From the NCBI RefSeq assembly GCF_012641265.1, contig NZ_JABAHZ010000001.1, forward strand, positions 620,001-684,000: a stretch of DNA of 64,000 nt, written 5' to 3'. This document shows positions 9,595 through 17,264 of this stretch, piece by piece. The translations under genes were made by a program, and so were the position numbers. Under the pieces are notes generated by a model. That model was not told where the DNA came from and did not search any database. It saw only the letters and a list, made by a program, of their open reading frames with translations. Each line of letters begins with the position of its first letter. Positions within the stretch are counted from its first letter, which is position 1. Source of the stretch: Chitinophaga eiseniae (GTDB lineage Bacteria; Bacteroidota; Bacteroidia; Chitinophagales; Chitinophagaceae).

Positions 9595-9648
9595 TGGCTG
9601 AGTCGCTTAAACGGTTAATAATAGTAAACGGATACGGGTTATAAAGTA

Positions 9649-10020
9649 CTATGCTAAACTTTTATTTTTAGTCAATTGCGCCAGGGTATAGGCTCCTATG
9701 GCCATTACCAGGTCCCGGACAGCTACGTCAAAGTAGTGCCCGGTGGTAATTAATTCCAGGGCAATACAAATCAGCCATATCATCACTAACCAGGCGCCAA
9801 AAAGAGGACGGAAGAATACCAGTAAACCGGCTACAATTTCAATAACACCTACTATTTTCATGAAAACCAGGGCATCAAATGGAAGCATACCTTTTACGGC
9901 AGGCGATAAGTAAGCAGACCAGTCAGTGAGGATATTGGTGAATTTATCCAACCCTGCAACAATGGGAACAATCCCATAAGTAGCCTGTAGCGTGCGCTGG
10001 AGTTGATTAACAGTTGCCAT
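9649..10020 (-). CDS. DoxX-family membrane protein
   Basis: A 123-residue protein with four hydrophobic helices, fitting the DoxX/DoxD-like family (PF07681). The family pattern is visible in IVPIVAGLDKFTNIL at the first helix and VGVIEIVAGLLVFF in the second. Members are small inner-membrane proteins linked to quinone or thiol redox and oxidative stress; the exact role is unknown. It is divergent from the ECF sigma factor gene at 10160, with 139 nt between them. Confidence 0.8.
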   Translation of the reverse strand: MATVNQLQRTLQATYGIVPIVAGLDKFTNILTDWSAYLSPAVKGMLPFDALVFMKIVGVIEIVAGLLVFFRPLFGAWLVMIWLICIALELITTGHYFDVAVRDLVMAIGAYTLAQLTKNKSLA

Positions 10021-10159
10021 GACTTCGGTTTTTAGGTTCGCATTCTGGCCGGTTTAAGGCCGGCTCCTGTTAATTAGAGTGCAAATTGTTTCCAGGGTTA
10101 CAAAAAAGAGGAAAAAAATTTTGTAACTTTTCTCAACTTTCATCATCCAATAAGATATA

Positions 10160-10816
10160 ATGACCACAATCTCATTAACAGACAGGGAAATTGATAATGA
10201 AATAATCAATAAGATCCTGGCAGGAGAAAAAAAGCTATTTGAACAGCTGATGCGCCGGCATAATCCGAGCATGTTCCGGATAGGAATGACTATCCTCAAC
10301 AACGATGCAGACGTAGAAGATGTCATGCAGACAGCTTATATCAATGCATATCAGCATCTTAGCTCTTTCCGGCAGGAGGCTGCCTTTGGCACCTGGCTGA
10401 AACGAATCATGATTAATGAATGTAATCAGCAATTGAAAAAAAGAAAACGTGGGGTCAGGGAAGATATATCTGTAATTGATGAACACCATTCGGCCGGTAT
10501 GACCGAAACAAAAGAATCCCCGGTGGCGAAAGTAATTGATAAAGAACTAGGCGAGGCGCTGGAACATGCCCTGATGCAAGTACCCGAGAAATACAGGGTG
10601 GTATTTGTTATGAGGGAAATTGAACAGCTCAGTAACGCCGAAACCGCGCAAGTCCTGGAGATTTCGCCGGTAAATGTTAAGGTGAGACTACTAAGGGCAA
10701 AATTGATCCTGCGTGGTAAAATTTCTGAGTATTATAAAAATGACCTGGTATTCCCATTCCATTTGATCCGTTGCGACCGCATCGTGAACAAGGTAATGAA
10801 CCACCTGGGCATTTAG
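10160..10816 (+). CDS. RNA polymerase ECF sigma factor
   Basis: A 218-residue sigma-70 protein of the extracytoplasmic-function type. Region 2 lies at about 25-95 (DADVEDVMQTAYINAYQHL is the -10 recognition part) and region 4 at about 130-185, with the helix-turn-helix LSNAETAQVLEISPVNVKVR. A 25-30-residue tail follows region 4. No anti-sigma gene is adjacent: the downstream gene is a MarR regulator on the other strand. The start at 10160 follows a gene-free region shared with the divergent DoxX gene, which is a possible target. Confidence 0.92.
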   Translation: MTTISLTDREIDNEIINKILAGEKKLFEQLMRRHNPSMFRIGMTILNNDADVEDVMQTAYINAYQHLSSFRQEAAFGTWLKRIMINECNQQLKKRKRGVREDISVIDEHHSAGMTETKESPVAKVIDKELGEALEHALMQVPEKYRVVFVMREIEQLSNAETAQVLEISPVNVKVRLLRAKLILRGKISEYYKNDLVFPFHLIRCDRIVNKVMNHLGI

Positions 10817-10847
10817 GTCATATCCGCAAACGGATCAGGGCTCGCCA

Positions 10848-11333
10848 TCAGGAATTTTCTATCAGGCTCACCTTGATCCGTTTGTACATACTTCTTTCAT
10901 CCAGCGACTGCTCCAGCTCAGTCAGCACTTGCAACAGGTCGGCACTGGCAGCTGCCAGCCATTTCCTGTTTTCCTCCTTAATCACTTCCAGCAACGGCGC
11001 CATCTTTTTATGCATCTGTTTACCTGCCGGCGTTAGCGACACCAACCGTCTCCGGGCATCTTTGCGATCCGGCGCGGTTTTAATTAATCCATTTTCTGTC
11101 ATCTGGTCTACAAACTGCACTACCGCCGGATGGCTGAGTTGCAGCATGGCAGCAATTTCTGTAATTCCCAGCTGCTTTTGACGGCTGAGCAACTCCAGTA
11201 CCAGGTACCACCTGGCTTCGAAGTCGAGCGCCGACTCCTTATATATCTGGCTAACGTCTGCGGATAAACGTTCTCCCAACCGCTTTAAGCGGGTAGCCAG
11301 CGCCAGTTCCTCCAGTTCATTAACTAAATTCAT
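10848..11333 (-). CDS. MarR-family transcriptional regulator
   Basis: A 161-residue winged-helix protein. The DNA-binding part spans about 55-110: LGITEIAAMLQLSHPAVVQF is the helix-turn-helix, and the wing carries DRKDARRRLVSLT, the usual MarR DxRxxR signature. Flanking helices form the dimer interface. It starts 19 nt after the stop of the outer-membrane receptor gene on the same strand, so it is probably the last gene of that operon and may sense what the receptor imports. It converges with the sigma factor gene. Confidence 0.9.
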   Translation of the reverse strand: MNLVNELEELALATRLKRLGERLSADVSQIYKESALDFEARWYLVLELLSRQKQLGITEIAAMLQLSHPAVVQFVDQMTENGLIKTAPDRKDARRRLVSLTPAGKQMHKKMAPLLEVIKEENRKWLAAASADLLQVLTELEQSLDERSMYKRIKVSLIENS

Positions 11334-11352
11334 GCGCTAAATGTATAAATTT

Positions 11353-13800
11353 TTATCCGGCCCTTCGCTTTTCTTCTTCCGCACCACCGGTTTTCCTGGC
11401 GTTATTATTTCCGCCGTTACCACCAAAACGATAATTGAACGTGAGGGTCATTACCCGTGTATCCCGCCGTTGACGAAAGCTTTCACCATAACCCGTCAGC
11501 CGTGTTACAGCGTTGGTTTGGTTGGTCAGGAAAATATCGCTGACATTTAATTTGACAGATGCCTTTCGGTTCCACAGCTGCCGCTGTGCGCCAATATTCA
11601 TAAACCAATAGCCTTTCACATCCAGGAACCCGTAATAGGAGCGGCTGTTGTAACTACCCGTAATTTCCAGGCTGGTCAATGGGTTGATAGTCACGGTATT
11701 CACTGAATTAAGTTCTACCGCCACCCGGCTAACATCCAGGTGGGTATTCACCAGGTTGCCTTTATACCGGCCATAGAATACCAGTACCGTGTTGGTACTG
11801 CTAAGCCATTTGGCAATGTTGACGGGGAAACTAACACTCATATTGTAATAGTCATATACTGCCAGGTTACGGCCCGTTTGGATAACGGAACCAACTACCG
11901 TGTCGGGCGACAATACCTCAATGATATTGTCTTTCGTGCGACTGTAACCGATTTTGGCGGTATACTGTTGTTTGAAAGTATATGTTAGCTCTGTAGAAGT
12001 GGTGAGCTCTGGTAATAGGTAGGGATTACCGGCTTCGTACGTATATGGGTCCAGGAATATCTTAAAAGGATTCAGCTGGCGGTAGGAGGGGCGCTCAATG
12101 CGCCGGCTCACCGTGATGCCCAGGTCGTTGTCGGCATTAATGGCATAACCGAGATAACCACTGGGAAACAGTTGTGTATAATGGCGGGTAAAGGCCGTGC
12201 TGTCTGTTACCTGCAGGCCATCGGCATTGGTGTTTTCCACTCTTAGCCCCAGTTGCGTATCCCAGCGTTTCCATTTTTTGGCAACATTGATATAGGCGGC
12301 ATTAATATTTTCCTTGTAGATAAACTGGTTACTCTTGCCTTTATCTAATACGTTACCACCATTACTCCTGTCGAAGAACCGGACGTCGTTGTCTGTTTTT
12401 ACCCAGCTGCTTTTAACGCCGGCGTCCAGCCGGGCCCCCAGGGCTTTTAATGGCTGGGTATAATCTGCTTTCAGGGAGCGTATGCTCAGGTCGCCCTGCA
12501 GATCACCAAAAAGTTCGTAGGGATTTTTACTTTCAAGCTGGTGATTATCAAAAAAACGGGTGGTATAATACTGTGCCTGGCTGGCATTAAAGCGTGCATA
12601 GTCGAGGTCGGCGGTAAGTTGCCGGCCGCTGGTATCGAGGGTTTGTTTATAGTTGAAATTAATACTGCGATTATTACGGCGCGGTGTATTGGTACCGGTA
12701 GTAATAAAGGTGCCGGCGGGCTGTCCGGCTGCATCGAGCGATTGTGCGGGGCTGTTGGTAAAGATGCGCATGTTATTAAAAATACCATTGACCACAAACC
12801 CGGCCACGATGTTTTTGCTGATGTTATAGTCGGCTCCAATCCTGGCGTTGTGGCTGCCGGCGTTAAACCGGAACCGGTTGTCGTAGTTGGTGCCGCCGGT
12901 ATACTGGTTGTCGGCGTTATAAAACTGGCGATAGATAGTTAACGCATTCAGTTCCTGCCGATAATTGTAGTTATAGGCGCCAAAAATATTCAGGCGATGA
13001 TATTTACTATTGAAGGTGAGGGCAGGGTTCACCTTAGGATATTTTCCCTGTCCGTAGCTCAATGATATATTCCCATTGGTACCGGATTTATTGCCTTTCT
13101 TCAATCGGATATCAATAATACCAGCGTTGCCGGCTGCGTCATATTTTGAAGAGGGATTAGTAATCAGGTCAATGGTTTCGATTTGATTGGCCGACATGCT
13201 CCGTAACATCGTCGCCAGCTCTTGCCCTGACATGGGTACTTGTTTACCGTCTATCATCACCAGCACACCCTGGCGTCCACGCATGGCTATATTATCATTC
13301 TGATCGATGGTAATGCCCGGCGATTTTTCCAGGACTTCCAGTGCCGTACTGCCAGCCGCTGATATGGAGCTGGCTACATTGATAACCGTTTTATCATATT
13401 GCTGTTGTACAAACGGTTTGTTGGCTGTTACCGTTGCCTCTTTGAGTTGCTTGGATTGCAACTGCAGTGAAATAGCTGCCAGCCGGGTAATGCCTTCATG
13501 ACGGAAGGTGGCCGATTCATACGGGATAAACAGCATGCTTTGTGTAGTCAGCTGGTAATTGCCATCGGGAATCTTATCAAACCGGAAGTTCCCGGTGCTG
13601 TCTGTGTATTCCATCTTCAGCAACTTTTTATCTGTGGCCTGGCGAAGTTGTACCAGTACATCTTTTACGGGTGCGTTATCTGTTGATAGAATGCGGCCAT
13701 GAATGGCGGAAGTCGTAGATTTTGCCTGTGAGTAGCTTTTATTTATGTAAGTAGTTACTAAAATTAAAAGCACAAAGAAATAGGCGTGTGTCTTTTTCAT
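11353..13800 (-). CDS. TonB-dependent-receptor-like outer-membrane protein with N-terminal carboxypeptidase-like domain
   Basis: An 815-residue exported outer-membrane protein. After a signal peptide (about 1-24) comes a CarboxypepD_reg-like beta-sandwich (AIHGRILSTDNAPVKDVLVQL, about 32-110), a plug domain (about 125-235, with the conserved MRGRQGVLVMIDG and IETIDLITNPSSKYDAAG), and a C-terminal beta-barrel of the outer membrane protein beta-barrel family (PF14905). It lacks a SusD partner, so it is not a glycan SusCD system; relatives bind siderophores, peptides or other small ligands. A MarR gene follows at 19 nt. The ligand is unknown. Confidence 0.88.
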   Translation of the reverse strand: MKKTHAYFFVLLILVTTYINKSYSQAKSTTSAIHGRILSTDNAPVKDVLVQLRQATDKKLLKMEYTDSTGNFRFDKIPDGNYQLTTQSMLFIPYESATFRHEGITRLAAISLQLQSKQLKEATVTANKPFVQQQYDKTVINVASSISAAGSTALEVLEKSPGITIDQNDNIAMRGRQGVLVMIDGKQVPMSGQELATMLRSMSANQIETIDLITNPSSKYDAAGNAGIIDIRLKKGNKSGTNGNISLSYGQGKYPKVNPALTFNSKYHRLNIFGAYNYNYRQELNALTIYRQFYNADNQYTGGTNYDNRFRFNAGSHNARIGADYNISKNIVAGFVVNGIFNNMRIFTNSPAQSLDAAGQPAGTFITTGTNTPRRNNRSINFNYKQTLDTSGRQLTADLDYARFNASQAQYYTTRFFDNHQLESKNPYELFGDLQGDLSIRSLKADYTQPLKALGARLDAGVKSSWVKTDNDVRFFDRSNGGNVLDKGKSNQFIYKENINAAYINVAKKWKRWDTQLGLRVENTNADGLQVTDSTAFTRHYTQLFPSGYLGYAINADNDLGITVSRRIERPSYRQLNPFKIFLDPYTYEAGNPYLLPELTTSTELTYTFKQQYTAKIGYSRTKDNIIEVLSPDTVVGSVIQTGRNLAVYDYYNMSVSFPVNIAKWLSSTNTVLVFYGRYKGNLVNTHLDVSRVAVELNSVNTVTINPLTSLEITGSYNSRSYYGFLDVKGYWFMNIGAQRQLWNRKASVKLNVSDIFLTNQTNAVTRLTGYGESFRQRRDTRVMTLTFNYRFGGNGGNNNARKTGGAEEEKRRAG

Positions 13801-13961
13801 TTTGGAGTCTTTATAATAGTAAAATTAGCCTGTTTGTGCCATGTGACATGAATTTGTACTGGTATTTACATGTACGGCAAATGTTATTACTTACGGAGTA
13901 TTTTTTGTCAGAGGAATGGTAGGGGAGATAAGTGATTTCGTTGTTAACATTCGTTAAACAC

Positions 13962-13988
13962 TTGATTGATGTAGTAAAGGTATTTTTG
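13962..13988 (+). promoter_or_regulatory. Candidate promoter of the 14026 gene
   Basis: TATTTTTG at 13981-13988 is an exact TAnnTTTG -7 element, with a TTG at 13962-13964 (16-nt spacer, a little short). It lies 37 nt before the ATG at 14026. Confidence 0.42.
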
Positions 13989-14025
13989 TATTGACAGATG
14001 ATTTTTGAATAAAAGACTGTTATCT

Positions 14026-14565
14026 ATGATTAAAATAAACTTTAAAAAGACGATTAAACCGGTTGATCTTTCCTCCGATTTGAGATACATGAAATTCTAT
14101 TCCAGGTTAAGGAATAATGAAAATATCTTATTGAAAGTAAAAATTGAACCACTCAAAAATCCGTTGCTGCCAAATGTTTTTAATCTTGCTTTTGGCCCCC
14201 AGAGAGGAGATGAAAATGTTGATCATGATGTAAAATTGGACCATGCGGAGAGCGATAAGGTATTTTCAACAATCATGCTATTCGGATTATGGTTTTTAGA
14301 GAAGTATCCGTCAACAGCAATAGGTATTAATGGGGCTGATGATGCAAGAGCCTATCTCTATCACAGGATGTTTCTAACAAATAAACAATACCTTGAGGGA
14401 TATTTTACGACATATGGTGTAGATTGGTTTGTACGGTTATTAAGACAAGGTGATTTTGAGCGTGATCAGCATGGGTTACCGTTTTTTAAGCCCAAGCCAG
14501 AATTTATTGATTGTCAAAGGCCCATAAGAGATTTGTATCAATATTATCTGTTTCGGTTGTCATAA
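14026..14565 (+). CDS. Hypothetical protein in AT-rich region
   Basis: A 179-residue soluble protein that I do not recognise. The ATG at 14026 is chosen over the TTG at 14005 because it fits the promoter spacing. It contains a hydrophobic segment (STIMLFGLWFLEKYP, about 83-98), several aromatic residues and a basic start; there is no signal peptide. Base and codon use is clearly more AT-rich than the flanking genes, which may mean recent acquisition. The small gene at 14598 follows by 32 nt. The position between a receptor gene and a lipoprotein gives no functional clue. Confidence 0.62.
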   Translation: MIKINFKKTIKPVDLSSDLRYMKFYSRLRNNENILLKVKIEPLKNPLLPNVFNLAFGPQRGDENVDHDVKLDHAESDKVFSTIMLFGLWFLEKYPSTAIGINGADDARAYLYHRMFLTNKQYLEGYFTTYGVDWFVRLLRQGDFERDQHGLPFFKPKPEFIDCQRPIRDLYQYYLFRLS

Positions 14566-14585
14566 TCGATTATTCAAAAAAAACA

Positions 14586-14593
14586 TAATTTTG
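14586..14593 (+). promoter_or_regulatory. -7 element four bases from an ATG (TAATTTTG)
   Basis: TAATTTTG matches TAnnTTTG exactly and ends four bases before the ATG at 14598. If used, transcription would start at or next to the start codon, giving a leaderless message. The same spacing occurs at 29751 and 62029. Confidence 0.4.
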
Positions 14594-14597
14594 TTCT

Positions 14598-14795
14598 ATG
14601 GAAAAAGAAGTACGAGAAAAATTAGATGAAATGACCCGGATTGCAGAACAATCTGCTAAGAGTGGTAAGCAAGATCCTCCCAGTACCTATAGATACGGCG
14701 CTGAAGGCTTGATGCTGGGTATCAGAAACGAAGAAGAGGCGGCCGCTTTTATGGCTGAGCTGAACAGGTTAATAAAGAGTGAACGGCCTAAATAA
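14598..14795 (+). CDS. Hypothetical small protein (65 aa)
   Basis: A charged 65-residue protein with an N-terminal helix (KEVREKLDEMTRIAEQSAKS), a central YRYGAEGLMLGIRNEEEA segment and a second helix (AAAFMAELNRLIKS). No membrane segment, signal or known motif. The codon pattern and the -7 element immediately upstream support it as a real gene. It lies 32 nt after the AT-rich gene and may form a pair with it. Function unknown. Confidence 0.5.
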   Translation: MEKEVREKLDEMTRIAEQSAKSGKQDPPSTYRYGAEGLMLGIRNEEEAAAFMAELNRLIKSERPK

Positions 14796-15006
14796 GTCCC
14801 CCTGTTACTTCGGAAGCTATTATAAACCGCTCTGTTTCTTTTGTTAAACCCTCGTTTTGTTTCCCGTTTTGTCACCACAAACTTTTTCCTCATTTTACAA
14901 AGGTTTTATATATTTTTAATAATTGGTAGACGGTGGCTGACTTAGTTAGTCAGTCAGGTTGGCTAAATCGAACCAGGTACTGTCAATTATTACCTATATA
15001 CTGACG

Positions 15007-15339
15007 ATGAAAAAATTACACATCCACCTGTGGCTATGGTCATTGTTATCAGTAATGATATTACTCGGTGTGTCATGCAGGAAAAAGAATGATCCGGCAC
15101 CGGCCAAGGAAACGAGGGAAGTGATTTTCCTGGGTAGCTTTGTACCAGATACGATCGCGCTGGAAAAAGAGAATGTGGTTGTTATCAGTTTCAAGAATTG
15201 CAAGGGGATGTTTAAATTCATCCTGGCACGGGTATCCAGTAATATGTACATGAGTTTTTTGAAACATGCCCGGAAAAGTGCACGACCGGTTAAGATATAT
15301 ATATATAAGGGAAGTACAGACATTGCAGATATAAAATAA
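15007..15339 (+). CDS. Hypothetical small lipoprotein
   Basis: A 110-residue protein. The ATG at 15007 is chosen over 14959 because it starts the signal peptide directly (MKKLHIHLWLWSLLS), which ends at LLGVSC with Cys24 as the probable lipid site. The mature part (about 86 residues) is predicted mostly beta-strand (EVIFLGSFVPDTIAL, VVVISFKNCKG, VKIYIYKGS), with one further Cys in the FKNCKG segment. I do not recognise a family. It ends directly before a bidirectional terminator shared with the convergent reductase gene. Confidence 0.6.
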   Translation: MKKLHIHLWLWSLLSVMILLGVSCRKKNDPAPAKETREVIFLGSFVPDTIALEKENVVVISFKNCKGMFKFILARVSSNMYMSFLKHARKSARPVKIYIYKGSTDIADIK

Positions 15340-15372
15340 AAAAGGCGGCAAGAAAAATTGCCGCCTTTTTTT
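15340..15372. terminator. Bidirectional rho-independent terminator
   Basis: A perfect 12-bp stem pairs 15340-15351 (AAAAGGCGGCAA) with 15358-15369 around a 6-nt loop and is followed by T residues on both strands. It sits between the convergent lipoprotein and reductase genes. Confidence 0.85.
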
Positions 15373-15940
15373 ATTTTACAGTTTCGTAGTGAAGGCATAC
15401 CACGCCGGAAGAAAATGCGTGGCTGTTCAGCAATTTTAATGATACTTTTTCCGGGACATCTTTGAACAGTGCAATTCCTTTACCCAGTAGGACAGGGTTT
15501 ACAAAGAGCCAGAATTCATCTACCAGGCCATATTGCATCAAAGTTTGCGTAGCGCGGGGACTACCGAATATGATGATTTCTTTTCCGGGTTTTTCTTTAA
15601 TGGCCTGGATCTGTTTTTCAACATCGTCGTGAATGATGGTGGTTTTATCCCGTTGCTGACCATTCATGGTACGCGATAGCACCACTTTGTTCACCTGCTT
15701 GTACCAGGTACTGTGTTCAACATCATGTTTGCTGGGATTAGGCTTATCAGCAGCGGTAGGCCAGTAGGCTTCCATCATATCGTAGGTAACCCGGCCGTAT
15801 AGGGCAGTGTCGGAGTTGTTGGTACGATCTCCTGCATAATCGAATATTTCATTGTCCACGCGGATCCAGTCCATTTCTCCGTTAGGACCAGCGATAAGGC
15901 CATCCAGGGTGATGTGCATGAAAGAAACTATCTTTCTCAT
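15371..15940 (-). CDS. Dihydrofolate reductase family (RibD C-terminal) protein
   Basis: A 189-residue protein of the RibD_C family (PF01872). It begins with MRKIVSFMHITLDGLIAG, the usual first strand and loop of these DHFR-fold enzymes, and has TALYGRVTYDMM near 45-56 and the nucleotide-loop-like EIIIFGSPRATQTLM near 120-135. Members bind NADPH; many lone genes like this have no known substrate, and it is not the essential folate enzyme FolA. No riboflavin genes are nearby. The stop codon overlaps the shared terminator. Confidence 0.85.
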   Translation of the reverse strand: MRKIVSFMHITLDGLIAGPNGEMDWIRVDNEIFDYAGDRTNNSDTALYGRVTYDMMEAYWPTAADKPNPSKHDVEHSTWYKQVNKVVLSRTMNGQQRDKTTIIHDDVEKQIQAIKEKPGKEIIIFGSPRATQTLMQYGLVDEFWLFVNPVLLGKGIALFKDVPEKVSLKLLNSHAFSSGVVCLHYETVK

Positions 15941-16042
15941 ATACTTGTTTTTTAGAGTGATTTACTGGCTTTTTTTAACCATGTTTCCAATTGTTTATCA
16001 TCTGCCGTCAATCCTTTGGTAAGGATGGCTATTACGACAAAA

Positions 16043-16050
16043 CAAACTTA
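16043..16050 (-). promoter_or_regulatory. Weak candidate -7 element for the reductase gene
   Basis: TAAGTTTG on the minus strand matches TAnnTTTG, about 100 nt before the reductase ATG. No -33 element is evident. Confidence 0.3.
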
Positions 16051-16122
16051 CTCCGGAAAAGTTACATGCGAGAGGTGCGATTAAGACATTTATAGGGGTA
16101 ATTGCGTCAACTGTAAAATAAC

Positions 16123-16153
16123 AAAAGCCCCTCGCTGAAGGCGAAGGGCTTTT
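16123..16153 (-). terminator. Terminator of the leu operon
   Basis: AAAAGCCC at 16123-16130 pairs with GGGCTTTT at 16146-16153, extended by TCGC/GCGA around a short loop. It lies 20 nt after the leuB stop on the minus strand and ends in T residues on that strand. Confidence 0.8.
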
Positions 16154-16172
16154 GCGCATATGTCAGTATTGC

Positions 16173-17246
16173 TTAGAGATGTTTCAGTACTTCCGCGCCA
16201 ATGGCTTCGGTGCCCAGTATTTTGTCGGCCGGGATTTGCTGATCTGCAATATCCCGGGTACGGAAACCTGCTTTCAGCACCTGGTCAACCGCGTTGATCA
16301 CTGCCTCGGATTCTGCTTTCATTCCAAAAGAAATATCGAGCAGCAAGGCGGCCGATAAGATAGAGGCCAGCGGATTAGCCACGCCTTTACCGGTGATGTC
16401 GTGCGCGGAACCGTGAATAGGTTCGTATACGCCGGTGCCATCACCTACGGAGGCGGAAGCCAGCATGCCCATAGAACCTGCTATCTGGGAAGCTTCATCG
16501 GTGAGGATGTCGCCAAACAGGTTGGCGGTAACTACCACGTCAAAGCGGCGCGGATCTTTGATCAGCAGCATCGCCGTGGCATCTACAAACTGGTGTTCTA
16601 CTTCTACGTCAGGATATTCAGGCGCAATCTTCTGGATCACTTCTCTCCACAGGCGGGAGGTTTCAATAACGTTGGCTTTATCTACGGAGCAGAGCTTTTT
16701 ACGACGGGTACGGGCAGCTTCAAAAGCCTTACGGGCAATACGTTCTACTTCATAGCGACTGTATTCGGCAATGTCGTAAGCAGTATCACCATCATTTTTT
16801 CTTCCCTTCTCCCCAAAATATATATCACCGGTGAGTTCACGGAAAAACAGGATATCGGCACCCTTTAATATTTCAGGCTTGATACTGGAAGCGCCCAGCA
16901 GCTCATCAAACAGCTTAATAGGACGGAGGTTGGCATATAATCCAAGTTCCTTGCGCATCTTCAGCAAACCCTGCTCAGGTCTTACTTTGGCAGATGGATC
17001 GTTGTCGTATTTCGGGTGACCCACCGCACCGAATAATACGGCGTCTGATTTCCTCATCTTCTCCAGCGATTCATCCGGCAACGGGTTGCCGGTAGCTTCT
17101 ATCGCCACATGGCCTATCAGCGCTTCATCATAAGTAAAGGTATGCCCGAACTTTGCGGCGATTTTATCCAATACTTTTTTTCCGACTGCAGTTACTTCCT
17201 GTCCGATTCCATCACCAGGAACAATTAAAATATGCTTGGTTGCCAT
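16173..17246 (-). CDS. leuB: 3-isopropylmalate dehydrogenase
   Basis: A 357-residue cytoplasmic enzyme that oxidises and decarboxylates 3-isopropylmalate to 2-oxoisocaproate with NAD in leucine synthesis; in citramalate-using organisms it also acts on methylmalate. Landmarks are the start IVPGDGIGQEV, the substrate loop with GLYANLRPIK, ELTGDIYFGEKGR, the metal-binding run NLFGDILTDEASQIAGSMGML, and the C-terminal GVANPLASILSAALLL. The NAD-type GSAHDITGKG is present. It is the last gene of the leuC-leuD-cimA-leuB operon, 18 nt after the synthase stop, with a terminator behind it. Confidence 0.96.
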   Translation of the reverse strand: MATKHILIVPGDGIGQEVTAVGKKVLDKIAAKFGHTFTYDEALIGHVAIEATGNPLPDESLEKMRKSDAVLFGAVGHPKYDNDPSAKVRPEQGLLKMRKELGLYANLRPIKLFDELLGASSIKPEILKGADILFFRELTGDIYFGEKGRKNDGDTAYDIAEYSRYEVERIARKAFEAARTRRKKLCSVDKANVIETSRLWREVIQKIAPEYPDVEVEHQFVDATAMLLIKDPRRFDVVVTANLFGDILTDEASQIAGSMGMLASASVGDGTGVYEPIHGSAHDITGKGVANPLASILSAALLLDISFGMKAESEAVINAVDQVLKAGFRTRDIADQQIPADKILGTEAIGAEVLKHL

Positions 17247-17264
17247 TCAGTTGTTATTGAAAGT

